Assembly (NCBI GenBank): GCA_910584195.1
Contig: CAJTYV010000006.1
Coordinates: 110,744 to 155,796, forward strand
Length of the DNA stretch: 45,053 nucleotides
Reading direction: 5' to 3'
Origin: an uncultured Ruminococcus sp.
GTDB lineage: Bacteria; Bacillota; Clostridia; Oscillospirales; Ruminococcaceae
Position numbers and translations under genes: made by a program. Each line of letters begins with the position of its first letter. Positions within the stretch are counted from its first letter, which is position 1. The notes beneath the pieces are model-generated. The model searched no databases and had not been told where the DNA came from. It saw only the letters and a list, made by a program, of their open reading frames with translations. Positions 1 to 9,086 of the stretch are shown piece by piece.

Positions 1-316
1 CGCGTCTGCTGCAATTTCAAACACAATATGATATAAGCAGCGTGTCGCTGCACCCGAGTTCACGCTAAAAAAATATCAGCCGAAATTTATTTCCGCGTCT
101 GCTGCAATTTCAAACACAATATGATATAAGCAGCGTGTCGCTGCACCCGAGTTCACGCTAAAAAAATATCAGCCGAAATTTATTTCCGCGTCTGCTGCAA
201 TTTCAAACACAATATGATATAAGCAGCGTGTCGCTGCACCCAAGTTCACGCTAAAAAAATATCAGCTGAAATTTATTTCCGCGTCTGTTGCAATTTCAAA
301 CACAATATGATATAAT
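1..316 (+). repeat. 93-bp tandem repeat array (3 full units plus a partial fourth)
   Basis: Units begin at 1, 94, 187 and 280, a period of exactly 93 bp. The first two units look identical, the third has a few substitutions, and the fourth is cut at about 316. Each unit holds the palindrome GCAGCGTGTCGCTGC (37-51, 130-144, 223-237), a 6-bp stem with a three-base loop. Each unit also holds a promoter-like pair, CTGCAA then 17 bp then TATAAG. The array may extend left of the window. Related units occur in reverse orientation at 11810-11940. There are no unique spacers, so this is not CRISPR. Confidence 0.95.
288..316 (+). promoter_or_regulatory. birA promoter formed by the last repeat unit
   Basis: TTGCAA at 288-293, a 17-bp spacer, and TATAAT at 311-316. 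The upstream repeat units have CTGCAA and TATAAG at the same places, so the terminal partial unit differs by changes that bring both hexamers to near consensus. The birA ATG is 30 bp downstream of the -10. Confidence 0.8.
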
Positions 317-346
317 AATAACAAATAAACTGAACAGGATAAAAAA

Positions 347-1324
347 ATGAATGTTAAAAATATACTTATAAGCAGACTTGCTCAGGCAAGAGGAGAATTT
401 ATATCCGGAGCTGAACTTTCAAGGCAGCTGGAGGTTTCAAGAAATGCCGTATGGAAGGCTGTTAAGGCTCTTGAAGCAGACGGGTATGCCATAGAATCGG
501 TTACGGCTAAGGGATACCGTATCTCAGAACATAATATGAGACTTTCTGCCGAGATCATTTCCGCTGAAAATACTGCGGAGTCGCTTGGCGGAAATATTAT
601 AGTTCTGTCCGAAACATCGTCCACCAATACTTATGCAAAAGCGCTTGCCGCAGACGGCGCTGTCCACGGAACCGTAGTCGCTGCCGATACTCAAACCGGA
701 GGAAAGGGCAGGCTCGGCAGACATTTTGAATCTCCGTCGGAAACGGGACTTTATATGAGCGTTATTATACGACCGAAATTCGATATTTCCTATGCGTCGC
801 TGATTACCTCGGCTGCCGCAGTGGCTGCCGCCGAATCTGTGGAAAAGCTGTGCGGCTGCGATGTAAATATAAAATGGGTCAACGACCTCTATATGAACGG
901 CAGAAAAATATGCGGCATACTTACCGAAGCTTCTCTGAATCTTGAACTGAACTCTCCCGAATACGCCGTTATCGGTATCGGAATTAACGTTCGGCACACA
1001 GAATTTCCGGATGAGCTTAAACAGCGCGCGACCACTGTAGAGGACGAATCAGGCAGAAAAATTGACAGAAATAAGCTTTGCGGCGAAATTCTCGGCAGGC
1101 TTGAATATTATCTCGGACGCATCGAAGATCACGGACATCTTGATGAATACCGCCGCAGGGAAATGCTGACGGGAAACATGATCTCTGCAAATATCGGCAG
1201 CGAAACAATTATCGGCAAAGCTGTCGGTATTGACGATAACGCCAATCTTATCATCGAGCTTAACGATGGAACCCACAAAAATCTTATATCGGGAGAGGCG
1301 AATCTCTGCCGTATACAAAAGTAA
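347..1324 (+). CDS. birA: Bifunctional biotin--[acetyl-CoA-carboxylase] ligase / biotin operon repressor BirA
   Basis: The 325-residue protein activates biotin to biotinyl-5'-AMP and transfers it to a lysine of biotin carboxyl carrier proteins in the cytoplasm. The N-terminal winged helix-turn-helix (about residues 1-60) marks the class that also represses biotin genes. The ligase domain follows, with the SSTNTYAK segment (91-98), the biotinyl-AMP loop GGKGRLGR (118-125), KWVNDLYM (176-183) and KICGILTEA (187-195), and a small C-terminal SH3-like domain. Length fits bifunctional BirA. The ATG at 347 is preceded by a weak AGGAT (337-341). The promoter lies at 288-316. The flippase gene starts 20 bp after the stop, so the two may be cotranscribed. 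No biotin synthesis genes are in the window. Confidence 0.95.
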   Translation: MNVKNILISRLAQARGEFISGAELSRQLEVSRNAVWKAVKALEADGYAIESVTAKGYRISEHNMRLSAEIISAENTAESLGGNIIVLSETSSTNTYAKALAADGAVHGTVVAADTQTGGKGRLGRHFESPSETGLYMSVIIRPKFDISYASLITSAAAVAAAESVEKLCGCDVNIKWVNDLYMNGRKICGILTEASLNLELNSPEYAVIGIGINVRHTEFPDELKQRATTVEDESGRKIDRNKLCGEILGRLEYYLGRIEDHGHLDEYRRREMLTGNMISANIGSETIIGKAVGIDDNANLIIELNDGTHKNLISGEANLCRIQK

Positions 1325-1343
1325 AACGGAGATAGTAAGAAAA

Positions 1344-2777
1344 ATGAACAAATACAAAAAGCTTGCGTTTAATACGCTGATATTCGGGATAGGCAGCTTT
1401 GGTTCAAAAATTCTTGTAATATTGCTGACCCGTCTTTATACAAAAGAAATTGATCCGGGCAATATGGGTATAAAAAGCAATCTGGAAACAATAGCATTGC
1501 TTCTTCAGCCTATTTTTACATTTGCACTTCAAGAGTATCTTATACGATTCGGAATTGATAAAAAATATGACAAGCGCGCGGTATTCACTACTTCTGCCGC
1601 AATGACCCTTATCGGAATGGCAGCGGTCATACTGTTAGTTCCGGGGCTGAGGTTCATATCTGTTTTCAGCTTTATAAGCGGCTATTCCATGATGCTTGCG
1701 GTGTATATCTGTACATCGTCTCTGCGAATGCTTTGCGCTCAGTTTGTACGCGCAAGAGATATGGTCAAGCTTTTTTCGCTGGACGGAATTTTAGCAACGC
1801 TTACTCTTTTTATTTTTAATGTTATATTTATTTCGGAACTGAAAATGGGGATCAAAGGATTTTTCCTGTCGGTTATTCTTTCCGATATTTTATCGGCAGT
1901 TTTCCTCTTTTTAACGGCTGGTTTGAAAAAATTTCTCGGCAGAAAATATTTCAGCGTGAAGCTTGTATTTGAGATGCTCAGATTTTCCCTGCCCCTTGTT
2001 CCCACTATTGTTATGTGGACTGTAACAAGCCTTTCGGATCGTATCTTCCTCAGCAATATGAGGAGCAGCCGCGTAGAACTCGGCGATTCCGCTACTGGAC
2101 TTTACGATGTTGCAAATAAAATTCCCAACCTTATATCTATGGTTTCCACAATTTTCTTTCAGGCATGGAATATTTCCGCAATAGCCGAAAACGATTCCGC
2201 AGACAGAAGCAGCTTTTACGAAAAGGTTTACTCAACATATGAAGCCATTCTTTTTATAGCCGCGTCGGGACTTATGCTGCTGACAAAGCCTATTACGTCG
2301 TTTCTTGCCAATTCCGATAATTACGAGGCGTACAGCGCGGTTTACCTTTATACGCCCGTGCTGATAATCGCTGCGGTTTTTACAGCTCTCAATCAATTCC
2401 TCGGAGGCATTTACTCCGCAACAAAGCATACTAAGAACAGCTTCTGGACGTGTCTTGCGGCATGTACGGCAAATCTTATCCTCAACTACGTAATGATACC
2501 TGTGATAGGCATACAGGGAGCTGCCACAGCCACTCTGCTGAGCTATTATCTGTGTTTCTGGGCAAGAATAATTGACGCGCGTTACTATGTTCCTTTTAAA
2601 TTCAGCGGAGCGCGTTCCCTTACAAATACAGGTTTGCTTGTACTTATGAGCATTATTGTAATAAAAGCTCCTCCCTTATGGGGCGTATGGCTGTTTCTGA
2701 TATTTGCGGCAGTGACCATTATGAACTTTAAGCCTATGATGGCTACGGTGAGAAAAATAGTCTCAAGAAAACGATAA
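1344..2777 (+). CDS. Polysaccharide / lipid-linked oligosaccharide flippase (Wzx/MATE-like membrane protein)
   Basis: A 477-residue integral membrane protein of the polysaccharide biosynthesis (RfbX/Wzx-like, MOP superfamily) type. Its many hydrophobic helices are separated by short basic loops, starting with a first helix after the MNKYKKLAFN segment. Proteins of this class flip lipid-linked cell-surface sugar precursors across the membrane; the substrate cannot be read here. The frame is open upstream to 1230 inside birA, but the ATG at 1344 has a shine-dalgarno (ACGGAGAT at about 1325-1332) and gives the family-like N-terminus, so I chose it. It follows birA by 20 bp and precedes deoD by 20 bp. 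No glycosyltransferase genes adjoin it, so it looks like a lone flippase. Confidence 0.8.
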   Translation: MNKYKKLAFNTLIFGIGSFGSKILVILLTRLYTKEIDPGNMGIKSNLETIALLLQPIFTFALQEYLIRFGIDKKYDKRAVFTTSAAMTLIGMAAVILLVPGLRFISVFSFISGYSMMLAVYICTSSLRMLCAQFVRARDMVKLFSLDGILATLTLFIFNVIFISELKMGIKGFFLSVILSDILSAVFLFLTAGLKKFLGRKYFSVKLVFEMLRFSLPLVPTIVMWTVTSLSDRIFLSNMRSSRVELGDSATGLYDVANKIPNLISMVSTIFFQAWNISAIAENDSADRSSFYEKVYSTYEAILFIAASGLMLLTKPITSFLANSDNYEAYSAVYLYTPVLIIAAVFTALNQFLGGIYSATKHTKNSFWTCLAACTANLILNYVMIPVIGIQGAATATLLSYYLCFWARIIDARYYVPFKFSGARSLTNTGLLVLMSIIVIKAPPLWGVWLFLIFAAVTIMNFKPMMATVRKIVSRKR

Positions 2778-2797
2778 TTACAAAAAGGAGTGTTTTT

Positions 2798-3505
2798 ATG
2801 CCTACACCTCACAACAACGCTAAAAAAGGCGATATTGCAAAAACCGTTCTTATGCCGGGAGATCCGCTGAGAGCGAAATTCATAGCTGAAAACTATCTTG
2901 AAAAGCCGGTATGTTATAACGAAGTACGCGGTATGTTGGGATTTACGGGTACTTACAAGGGAGTTCCCGTATCGGTTCAGGGCAGCGGAATGGGTATGCC
3001 TTCGATAGGAATATATTCCTATGAGCTGTACAACGAATACAACGTTGAAAATATCATAAGAGTGGGTACGGCAGGAGCTATCGCCGATAATGTTTCCCTC
3101 AGAGACGTTATTATCGGAGTAAGCGCAAGCACTAACTCAAACTTTGCATCGCAGTACCGTCTGCCCGGAACATACGCACCGACAGCTTCATGGAAACTCG
3201 TTTCGGCGGCGGTAAGGGCGGCAGAAAAAAAGAACTGCGTTTTCCATGCGGGAAATATTCTTTCCTCAGATACTTTTTACGATGATGCGGACAGTCTTGC
3301 CGAATGGAATAAAATGGGAGTTCTCGCAATTGAAATGGAAGCTGCTGCGCTGTACATGAACGCCGCGCGGGCAGGAAAAAATGCTCTGTGCATTCTTACA
3401 GTCTCGGACTGTCCGCTTAAAGGAGAATCCACAACCGCCGAGGAGCGTCGGACTTCTTTTCGCGATATGATGGAGATTTCTCTCGAAACGGCAATATCTG
3501 TTTAA
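2798..3505 (+). CDS. deoD: Purine nucleoside phosphorylase, DeoD type
   Basis: A 235-residue hexameric-class PNP that phosphorolyses purine (deoxy)ribonucleosides to base and (deoxy)ribose-1-phosphate in the cytoplasm for purine salvage. Visible landmarks are His5, the phosphate-binding GDPLRAKF with Gly21 and Arg25, the EMEAAALY nucleoside-site segment, and the catalytic Asp204 in SDC, all at the positions known from E. coli DeoD within one residue. Length is typical. A strong AAAGGAG lies just upstream of the ATG. It sits between the flippase and the LRR/dockerin gene with gaps of 20 and 13 bp, so the birA-to-LRR stretch may be one transcript, although the functions are unrelated. Confidence 0.95.
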   Translation: MPTPHNNAKKGDIAKTVLMPGDPLRAKFIAENYLEKPVCYNEVRGMLGFTGTYKGVPVSVQGSGMGMPSIGIYSYELYNEYNVENIIRVGTAGAIADNVSLRDVIIGVSASTNSNFASQYRLPGTYAPTASWKLVSAAVRAAEKKNCVFHAGNILSSDTFYDDADSLAEWNKMGVLAIEMEAAALYMNAARAGKNALCILTVSDCPLKGESTTAEERRTSFRDMMEISLETAISV

Positions 3506-3518
3506 GGAGATATTCTAC

Positions 3519-4943
3519 ATGAAAATAAAAAAATTAATTGCCGTACTGCTCACAACGTGTGCGTTTGCTGCCGGGACGCCGTCCTCATCGAGGCTGTATG
3601 CAAATGCGGTAAATTTAGACGATATTGTTATAGATATTGACGCTTCGCTTGAACAAGAGTACGAATTCACTCTCAAAAACGACGGAACGTATGAAATAAG
3701 CGGATATATTCGTGAAATAGAGGAAAATCCTGTATTTACCCCATCGCCCGATATTTATCTGCCCAAGTCTTTTAAAGGAAAGCCTGTCACAAGTATCGGC
3801 GATCATGCGTTCTGCACAAATAATTTCGATTATATTACGGGAACCGTTAACATTCCGTCAAGTATCACTTCAATTGGCAAAGACGCTTTTTATCTGTGCA
3901 ATTTTACAAACTGCGTTATTCCCGAAAGCGTAACGTCAATAGGAATATCTGCTTTTTCCCAAACCCCTTATCTTGATAATTTGCGCAAACAAAACCCCGT
4001 TGTCATTGTAAATAACGTTTTGCTGGACGCTAAAACGGCTTCGGGAGACGTTGTTCTTCCAAACACTCTGACAACTATTCCCTCTTTCACATTCACTGAC
4101 AACGAACTTGTTAAAAGCGTATATATTCCCGATTCCGTTAAGGAAATCGCCCCGCACGCTTTTGACGGCTGCAAATCGCTGGAAAAATTTAATTTTCCAA
4201 AAGACATCACTGAAATAAACAATTGGACGTTTTCGTACTGCGAAAGTCTCAGCGGACCTCTTACTATTCCCTCAAACGTCAGCTCTATCGGTGAATGCGC
4301 ATTTTGGTCATGTAAAAATCTGACATCTGTAAATATCCCGAACGGAGTGACATATATCGGCGGAAGCGCGTTTAAGTTCTGTATGGCTGTTACGGAGGTC
4401 TCTGTTCCTGATAGCGTCAAGATCATCGAGGGCTGTGCGTTCAGCGAAAACCACAAGCTTGAAAACATCGTAATACCTGCAAGCGTTGAGCTGATAGGTC
4501 AGGGCTGCTTCAGATACGATTATTCCCTCGATTATGTTAAGATACTGAATCCCAACTGCGAAATTTATGACGATGACGATACATTCCCGGCATATACCGT
4601 TATTTACGGCTATGAAAACTCAACCGCTCACGAATATGCTATAAAATACGACAGAAAATTTGTTTCTCTCGGAGAATCCTCTGTTCCCAGATTAAATAAA
4701 GGCGATATTAACGGCGACGGAACTGTCGATTCCAGTGACGCCGCAGTTGTTCTTATCGACTATTCCTTAACCTCTACAGGAAAAGGTTCTGCACTTACAG
4801 ACGCTCAGAAATCTGCCGCAGACATAGATAAAGACGGAAAAATAGATGCTTCCGACGCTTCTTTTATTCTCCGTTTCTATTCATACGTTTCCACCGGCGG
4901 TACGGTGACTGATATGTCTAAATGGCTTAATAATTTATTATAA
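3519..4943 (+). CDS. Secreted BspA-like leucine-rich repeat protein with C-terminal dockerin
   Basis: A 474-residue exported protein. A signal peptide (MKIKKLIAVLLTTCAFAAG...) ends near residue 30. Residues of about 80-370 are LRR_5/BspA-type repeats with the recurring pattern (V/I)xIPxSVxxIGxxAFxxC, seen for example in SVTSIGISAF and GVTYIGGSAF. The last 80 residues (395-474) form a dockerin with two EF-hand-like calcium segments, GDINGDGTVD and DIDKDGKIDA, each followed by SSDA or ASDA and an aliphatic helix. BspA-like proteins are usually surface or secreted binding proteins. The dockerin implies attachment to a cohesin-bearing scaffoldin or surface anchor; the partner is not in the window. 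It has no catalytic motif. RBS AAGGAGAT precedes the ATG. Confidence 0.88.
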   Translation: MKIKKLIAVLLTTCAFAAGTPSSSRLYANAVNLDDIVIDIDASLEQEYEFTLKNDGTYEISGYIREIEENPVFTPSPDIYLPKSFKGKPVTSIGDHAFCTNNFDYITGTVNIPSSITSIGKDAFYLCNFTNCVIPESVTSIGISAFSQTPYLDNLRKQNPVVIVNNVLLDAKTASGDVVLPNTLTTIPSFTFTDNELVKSVYIPDSVKEIAPHAFDGCKSLEKFNFPKDITEINNWTFSYCESLSGPLTIPSNVSSIGECAFWSCKNLTSVNIPNGVTYIGGSAFKFCMAVTEVSVPDSVKIIEGCAFSENHKLENIVIPASVELIGQGCFRYDYSLDYVKILNPNCEIYDDDDTFPAYTVIYGYENSTAHEYAIKYDRKFVSLGESSVPRLNKGDINGDGTVDSSDAAVVLIDYSLTSTGKGSALTDAQKSAADIDKDGKIDASDASFILRFYSYVSTGGTVTDMSKWLNNLL

Positions 4944-5009
4944 TGACGCTGTTATAACAAGTTCTTGGGGTCTGCTGTGTTGATTTCTGTGAAAAAGTGA
5001 AATTTCCCC

Positions 5010-5038
5010 TTGCTTTTTCCTGAAAAATGTAGTATACT
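5010..5038 (+). promoter_or_regulatory. carB promoter
   Basis: TTGCTT at 5010-5015, a 17-bp spacer, and TATACT at 5033-5038. The carB ATG is about 74 bp downstream. I found no convincing ArgR box or pyrimidine attenuator in the leader. Confidence 0.65.
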
Positions 5039-5111
5039 ATATAAGAATAAATAATTTTCCGCTGTAATGTTCAGTTATCAATTGTAAATTTTAACAAGGG
5101 AGATTTTTACT

Positions 5112-8100
5112 ATGCCAAAAATTCAGGATATCAACAAAATCATGATAATCGGTTCGGGCCCTATTATTATCGGTCAGGCCTGCGAATTTGACTATTCAGG
5201 CACTCAGGCGTGTAAAGCGTTAAGAAACCTCGGCTACGAAATAGTGCTTGTAAACTCGAATCCGGCAACGATCATGACCGATCCCGATATTGCCGATACA
5301 ACTTATATTGAACCGCTTAACCTCGAAAGATTAACTCAGATAATCGAGAAAGAGCGTCCCGATGCTCTTCTTCCGAATCTCGGAGGACAGTCAGGACTTA
5401 ACCTCTGTTCGGAGCTTGATAAAGCCGGAGTTCTCGAAAAATACGGCGTAAGAGTTATAGGAGTGCAGGTTGACGCTATCGAACGCGGCGAGGATCGTAT
5501 CGAGTTCAAGAACGCTATGTCCGCACTCGGGATCGGTATGCCCAAAAGCGAAGTTGCATATACCGTTGACGAGGCAGTGAAAATAGCTGAAACTCTCAAA
5601 TATCCGGTTGTTCTCCGTCCGGCTTATACTATGGGCGGCGCAGGCGGCGGCATGGTTTACAACGTTGACGAGCTTAAAGTCGTATGCGCAAGAGGCTTGC
5701 AGGCTTCACTGGTAGGACAGGTTCTTGTAGAGGAGTGCATCTTCGGCTGGGAAGAGCTTGAACTTGAAGTTGTCCGTGATTCCGCCAATAATAAAATAAC
5801 CGTATGCTTTATCGAGAATATCGACCCGATCGGCGTACACACGGGCGATTCTTTCTGTTCCGCGCCTATGCTGACTATTCCCGAGGACGTTCAGAAAGAG
5901 CTTCAGGAAATGTCCTACAAAATTATAGAATCTATACAGGTCATCGGCGGCTGTAACTGTCAGTTCGCACGCGATCCCGAAAGCGGACGCATCGTTGTTA
6001 TCGAGATAAACCCCAGAACCTCACGTTCTTCCGCGCTCGCTTCAAAGGCTACGGGTTTCCCCATAGCTCTTGTATCCGCTATGCTTGCCTGCGGTCTTAC
6101 CCTTGACGAAATTCCCTGCGGAAAATACGGCACTCTCGATAAATACGTTCCCGACGGCGATTACGTTGTTATCAAATTTGCTCGCTGGGCGTTTGAAAAA
6201 TTCAAGGGCGCAGAGGATAAGCTCGGTACTCAGATGCGCGCTGTCGGCGAGGTCATGAGCATCGGCAAAACCTACAAGGAAGCTTTCCAAAAAGCTGTCC
6301 GCAGTCTTGAAACAGGCAGATACGGTCTTGGATTCGCCAAAAACTTCAATAATATGACAAAGGACGAGCTTCTCGGTCTGCTCAAATATCCTACAAGCGA
6401 AAGACAGTTCGTTATTTACGAGGCTCTCAGAAAAGGCGCGTCCATAGAAGAGATATTCGAGCTTACAAAGATAAAGCGCTATTTCCTTGAACAGATGCTC
6501 GAGCTTGTGCAGGAGGAAGAAAAGCTTCTCACGCTGAAAGGCGGCGTTCCCGAAAAGGACGTTCTCAGACAGGCTAAGCTTGACGGTTTCAGCGACCGCT
6601 ACCTCAGCATGCTCCTTGAAGTTACCGAGGAGGAAATAAGAAACGCACGTATAGGTTTCGGCATATGCGAAGCGTGGGAGGGCGTTCACGTCAGCAGCAC
6701 TCAGAACGCGGCTTACTATTACAGCACATATCACCTCGACAAGGACAGCAGTCCCTCAAACAGCGACAGACCGAAAATTATGATACTCGGCGGCGGTCCC
6801 AACAGAATCGGTCAGGGTATCGAATTCGATTACTGCTGCGTTCATGCGGCTCTTGCACTGAAAAAACTCGGCTTTGAATCAATTATCGTAAACTGCAACC
6901 CCGAGACGGTTTCCACCGACTACGATACTTCCGATAAGCTCTATTTCGAGCCGCTTACTCTCGAGGACGTTCTCGCTATCCACGAAAAGGAAAAGCCGGT
7001 GGGCGTTATCGCTCAGTTCGGCGGTCAGACTCCTCTTAACCTTGCTAACGACCTTAAAAAGTACGGCGTAAATATACTCGGAACTACTCCGGAGACTATC
7101 GACCTTGCAGAGGACAGAGATCACTTCCGCGCTATGATGGACAGATTGGGAATCCCCATGCCCGAAGCGGGAATGGCTGTAAATGCAGACGAAGCTATTG
7201 AAATAGCAAACCGCATCGGTTACCCCGTTATGGTTCGTCCTTCCTACGTTCTCGGCGGACGCGGAATGGAGATAGTTCACGATGATGAAATGATGAGAGT
7301 TTATATGAATGCGGCTGTAGGCGTAACTCCCGACAGACCGATTCTTATCGACCGTTTCCTCAACCATGCTACCGAGTGCGAGGCGGACGCTATCTCCGAC
7401 GGCACGAATTGTTTCGTACCTGCCGTTATGGAGCATATCGAGCTTGCCGGCGTTCATTCAGGCGACTCCGCTTGTATTCTTCCCTCAAAGAATCTCACCG
7501 AAAAGCAGGTTGAGACTATCAAGGATTATACAAGAAAAATTGCCGTGGAAATGAACGTATGCGGTCTTATGAATATGCAGTACGCTATAGAGGGAGACAC
7601 AGTATACGTACTTGAAGCTAACCCGAGAGCTTCGAGAACAGTTCCCCTTGTTTCAAAGGTATGCGACATCAATATGGTTCGTATTGCCACGGAAATAATT
7701 ACATCTTCGCTTACAGGCAAACCGTCCCCCGTTCCGGAGCTTAAAGACCGCCGCATAAATCATTACGGCGTAAAGGAAGCCGTATTCCCGTTTAATATGT
7801 TTCAGGAGGTTGACCCCGTACTTGGACCCGAAATGCGTTCTACAGGCGAGGTTCTGGGAATTTCTCAGTCGTTCGGCGAGGCTTACTACAAGGCGCAGGA
7901 AGCTACTAAGAATCCTCTTCCGGACAGCGGAACGGTACTTCTCAGTATATGCGACAGAGACAAGCCCGAACTTACGGAGATAGCAAAGGGATTCAACGAG
8001 CTGGGCTTCCGCGTTATTGCAACACATAAGTGCTATAAGCTTCTTGTACAGGAGGGAATCCCCTGCGAAAGAATATTCAAGATCTATGAGGGCAGACCGA

Positions 8101-8333
8101 ATATTGCCGATGAAATCGCAAACGGCGAAATTCAGCTTATTATCAATACGCCTGCCGGCAAATCGTCTGTTCATGACGACAGCTATATACGTAAGGCGGC
8201 TATCAAGCACCGTATTCCATATATCACCACAATGGCTGCGGCTAAAGCAAGCCTTGAGGGCATCAAGGCTATTAAGCTCAATCATCACATAGAGGTCAAG
8301 TCCCTGCAGGAACACCACAGAGATATTGACTGA
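5112..8333 (+). CDS. carB: Carbamoyl-phosphate synthase, large (synthetase) subunit
   Basis: A 1073-residue protein that uses glutamine-derived ammonia, bicarbonate and two ATP to make carbamoyl phosphate for arginine and pyrimidine synthesis. The order is canonical: first ATP-grasp half from the N-terminal IMIIGSGPIIIGQACEFDYS, an oligomerization region at about 400-550, the second ATP-grasp half opening with IMILGGGPNRIGQGIEFDY, and a C-terminal MGS-like allosteric domain. The full family length is present with no break. An AAGGGAG RBS precedes the ATG, behind its own promoter (5010-5038). The small subunit carA, normally adjacent, is not in this window, and the arginine cluster that would use the product lies 18 kb downstream. 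Confidence 0.97.
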   Translation: MPKIQDINKIMIIGSGPIIIGQACEFDYSGTQACKALRNLGYEIVLVNSNPATIMTDPDIADTTYIEPLNLERLTQIIEKERPDALLPNLGGQSGLNLCSELDKAGVLEKYGVRVIGVQVDAIERGEDRIEFKNAMSALGIGMPKSEVAYTVDEAVKIAETLKYPVVLRPAYTMGGAGGGMVYNVDELKVVCARGLQASLVGQVLVEECIFGWEELELEVVRDSANNKITVCFIENIDPIGVHTGDSFCSAPMLTIPEDVQKELQEMSYKIIESIQVIGGCNCQFARDPESGRIVVIEINPRTSRSSALASKATGFPIALVSAMLACGLTLDEIPCGKYGTLDKYVPDGDYVVIKFARWAFEKFKGAEDKLGTQMRAVGEVMSIGKTYKEAFQKAVRSLETGRYGLGFAKNFNNMTKDELLGLLKYPTSERQFVIYEALRKGASIEEIFELTKIKRYFLEQMLELVQEEEKLLTLKGGVPEKDVLRQAKLDGFSDRYLSMLLEVTEEEIRNARIGFGICEAWEGVHVSSTQNAAYYYSTYHLDKDSSPSNSDRPKIMILGGGPNRIGQGIEFDYCCVHAALALKKLGFESIIVNCNPETVSTDYDTSDKLYFEPLTLEDVLAIHEKEKPVGVIAQFGGQTPLNLANDLKKYGVNILGTTPETIDLAEDRDHFRAMMDRLGIPMPEAGMAVNADEAIEIANRIGYPVMVRPSYVLGGRGMEIVHDDEMMRVYMNAAVGVTPDRPILIDRFLNHATECEADAISDGTNCFVPAVMEHIELAGVHSGDSACILPSKNLTEKQVETIKDYTRKIAVEMNVCGLMNMQYAIEGDTVYVLEANPRASRTVPLVSKVCDINMVRIATEIITSSLTGKPSPVPELKDRRINHYGVKEAVFPFNMFQEVDPVLGPEMRSTGEVLGISQSFGEAYYKAQEATKNPLPDSGTVLLSICDRDKPELTEIAKGFNELGFRVIATHKCYKLLVQEGIPCERIFKIYEGRPNIADEIANGEIQLIINTPAGKSSVHDDSYIRKAAIKHRIPYITTMAAAKASLEGIKAIKLNHHIEVKSLQEHHRDID

Positions 8334-8335
8334 TC

Positions 8336-8513
8336 TAAGGCAACACCGCACAAAGCACGCCTGACGGCTTTGCACGTCATCTGCTTGCATATTTTCCGTC
8401 ATATCACACAAATTTTCCTTGTAATACGACAGTATTGCTGCGTCAAATTTATGCAATCTGACGAAAGATCTGACTGCGCATCTGCCGCACAATCTTTGTG
8501 CGGTGTTGCCCTA
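8336..8513 (+). mobile_element. MITE-like palindromic element, family 2 (about 178 bp)
   Basis: The left end TAAGGCAACACCGCACAAAG and the right end CTTTGTGCGGTGTTGCCCTA are inverted repeats. The centre carries AATACGACAGTATT (8423-8436), beside CCTTG, a shorter version of the core seen in the other families. It starts immediately after the carB stop and contains no credible gene. An internally deleted relative lies at 24986-25025. A DNA transposon derivative or REP-like unit is inferred; no transposase is present. Confidence 0.8.
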
Positions 8514-8524
8514 ATGACAAAACG

Positions 8525-8548
8525 AGGGACACGGCACGCCGTGTCCCT
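8525..8548 (+). terminator. Hairpin after carB, possible terminator
   Basis: AGGGACACGG / CCGTGTCCCT forms a stem of about 10 bp around a CACG loop. The following GTTAATAATC is only weakly T-rich, so an intrinsic terminator is possible but not certain. Confidence 0.45.
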
Positions 8549-8602
8549 GTTAATAATCGACAATTTTAATGACATTGGTTATTTGCGAAAGGTGAAATAC
8601 AT

Positions 8603-8989
8603 ATGAAAAAATTTATTTTACCGGCAGTTTTTTCAGCAGCGTTGCTGTCTGGTATTCCTGTTAATATGAACTGTTTCATTATGCCTGCAAATGTTTTAGC
8701 AGTTGATGACGATTCAGAAAATGCCGATACTGAATATGATTATTATGAAATTGATTTTAATGACATGATATTTGTACCGAGGGAAGACAGACCTAATGAA
8801 CTCATGTTACAAACTTATTACGGTAATGAACGAGAGCTTATAGTACCGGAAACTGTAGAGGGATTGACGGTCACCGGCATTAATGACGGTGCTTTTGCTA
8901 ACAGCAAAGCGAAAGGCTGCATTTTTGAAAATGTTACACTGCCCGACAGTATCGACTACTTTGGCAGTGAGATACTAAACAGGCTCTAA
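8603..8989 (+). pseudogene. Truncated secreted BspA-like LRR protein
   Basis: A 128-codon frame with a clear signal peptide (MKKFILPAVFSAALLSG...), a short acidic spacer, then the beginning of one BspA-like repeat (VEGLTVTGINDGAF, followed by VTLPDSIDYFG). The frame then runs into GSEILNRL-stop. Those last codons come from a 24-bp fragment identical to the right end of the family-1 palindromic element (8964-8987). Full-length relatives continue with many repeats, as in the gene at 3519-4943, so this copy has lost its body. It has a plausible RBS (AAAGGTG) and could still be expressed as a short secreted stub. A gene remnant is the more likely reading. Confidence 0.7.
8964..8987 (+). repeat. 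Right-end remnant of MITE family 1
   Basis: GCAGTGAGATACTAAACAGG followed by CTCT matches the right terminus of the complete element at 26224-26385. Only these 24 bp remain. The fragment supplies the last sense codons and the stop of the truncated LRR gene. Confidence 0.85.
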
Positions 8990-9052
8990 ACAAATTGCGG
9001 ACGACATAACATCGCCGGAAATGACAGTGACTCAAAAAATCAGGGCGCTGCC

Positions 9053-9086
9053 TAAAAAACAGGGTGGTTCAGCCGCCCTGTTTTTT
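9053..9086 (+). terminator. Intrinsic terminator
   Basis: ACAGGG and CCCTGT pair around TGGTTCAGCCG, followed by six T. It lies about 70 bp after the truncated LRR frame and separates it from the small gene at 9272. Confidence 0.8.

Noticed and set aside
1..316. CRISPR array
   Set aside because: The 93-bp units are tandem with no variable spacers, and no cas gene is in the window.
5010..5112. ArgR or PyrR control of carB
   Set aside because: No ARG box like those at 26475-26530 and no PyrR anti-antiterminator was visible.
7653..8492. 279-codon minus-strand ORF opposite carB
   Set aside because: Shadow of carB: no RBS, no recognisable domain, and cysteine/arginine-rich low-complexity composition. 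The other long antisense frames within carB, argB, argJ, thrS and proS were rejected for the same reason.
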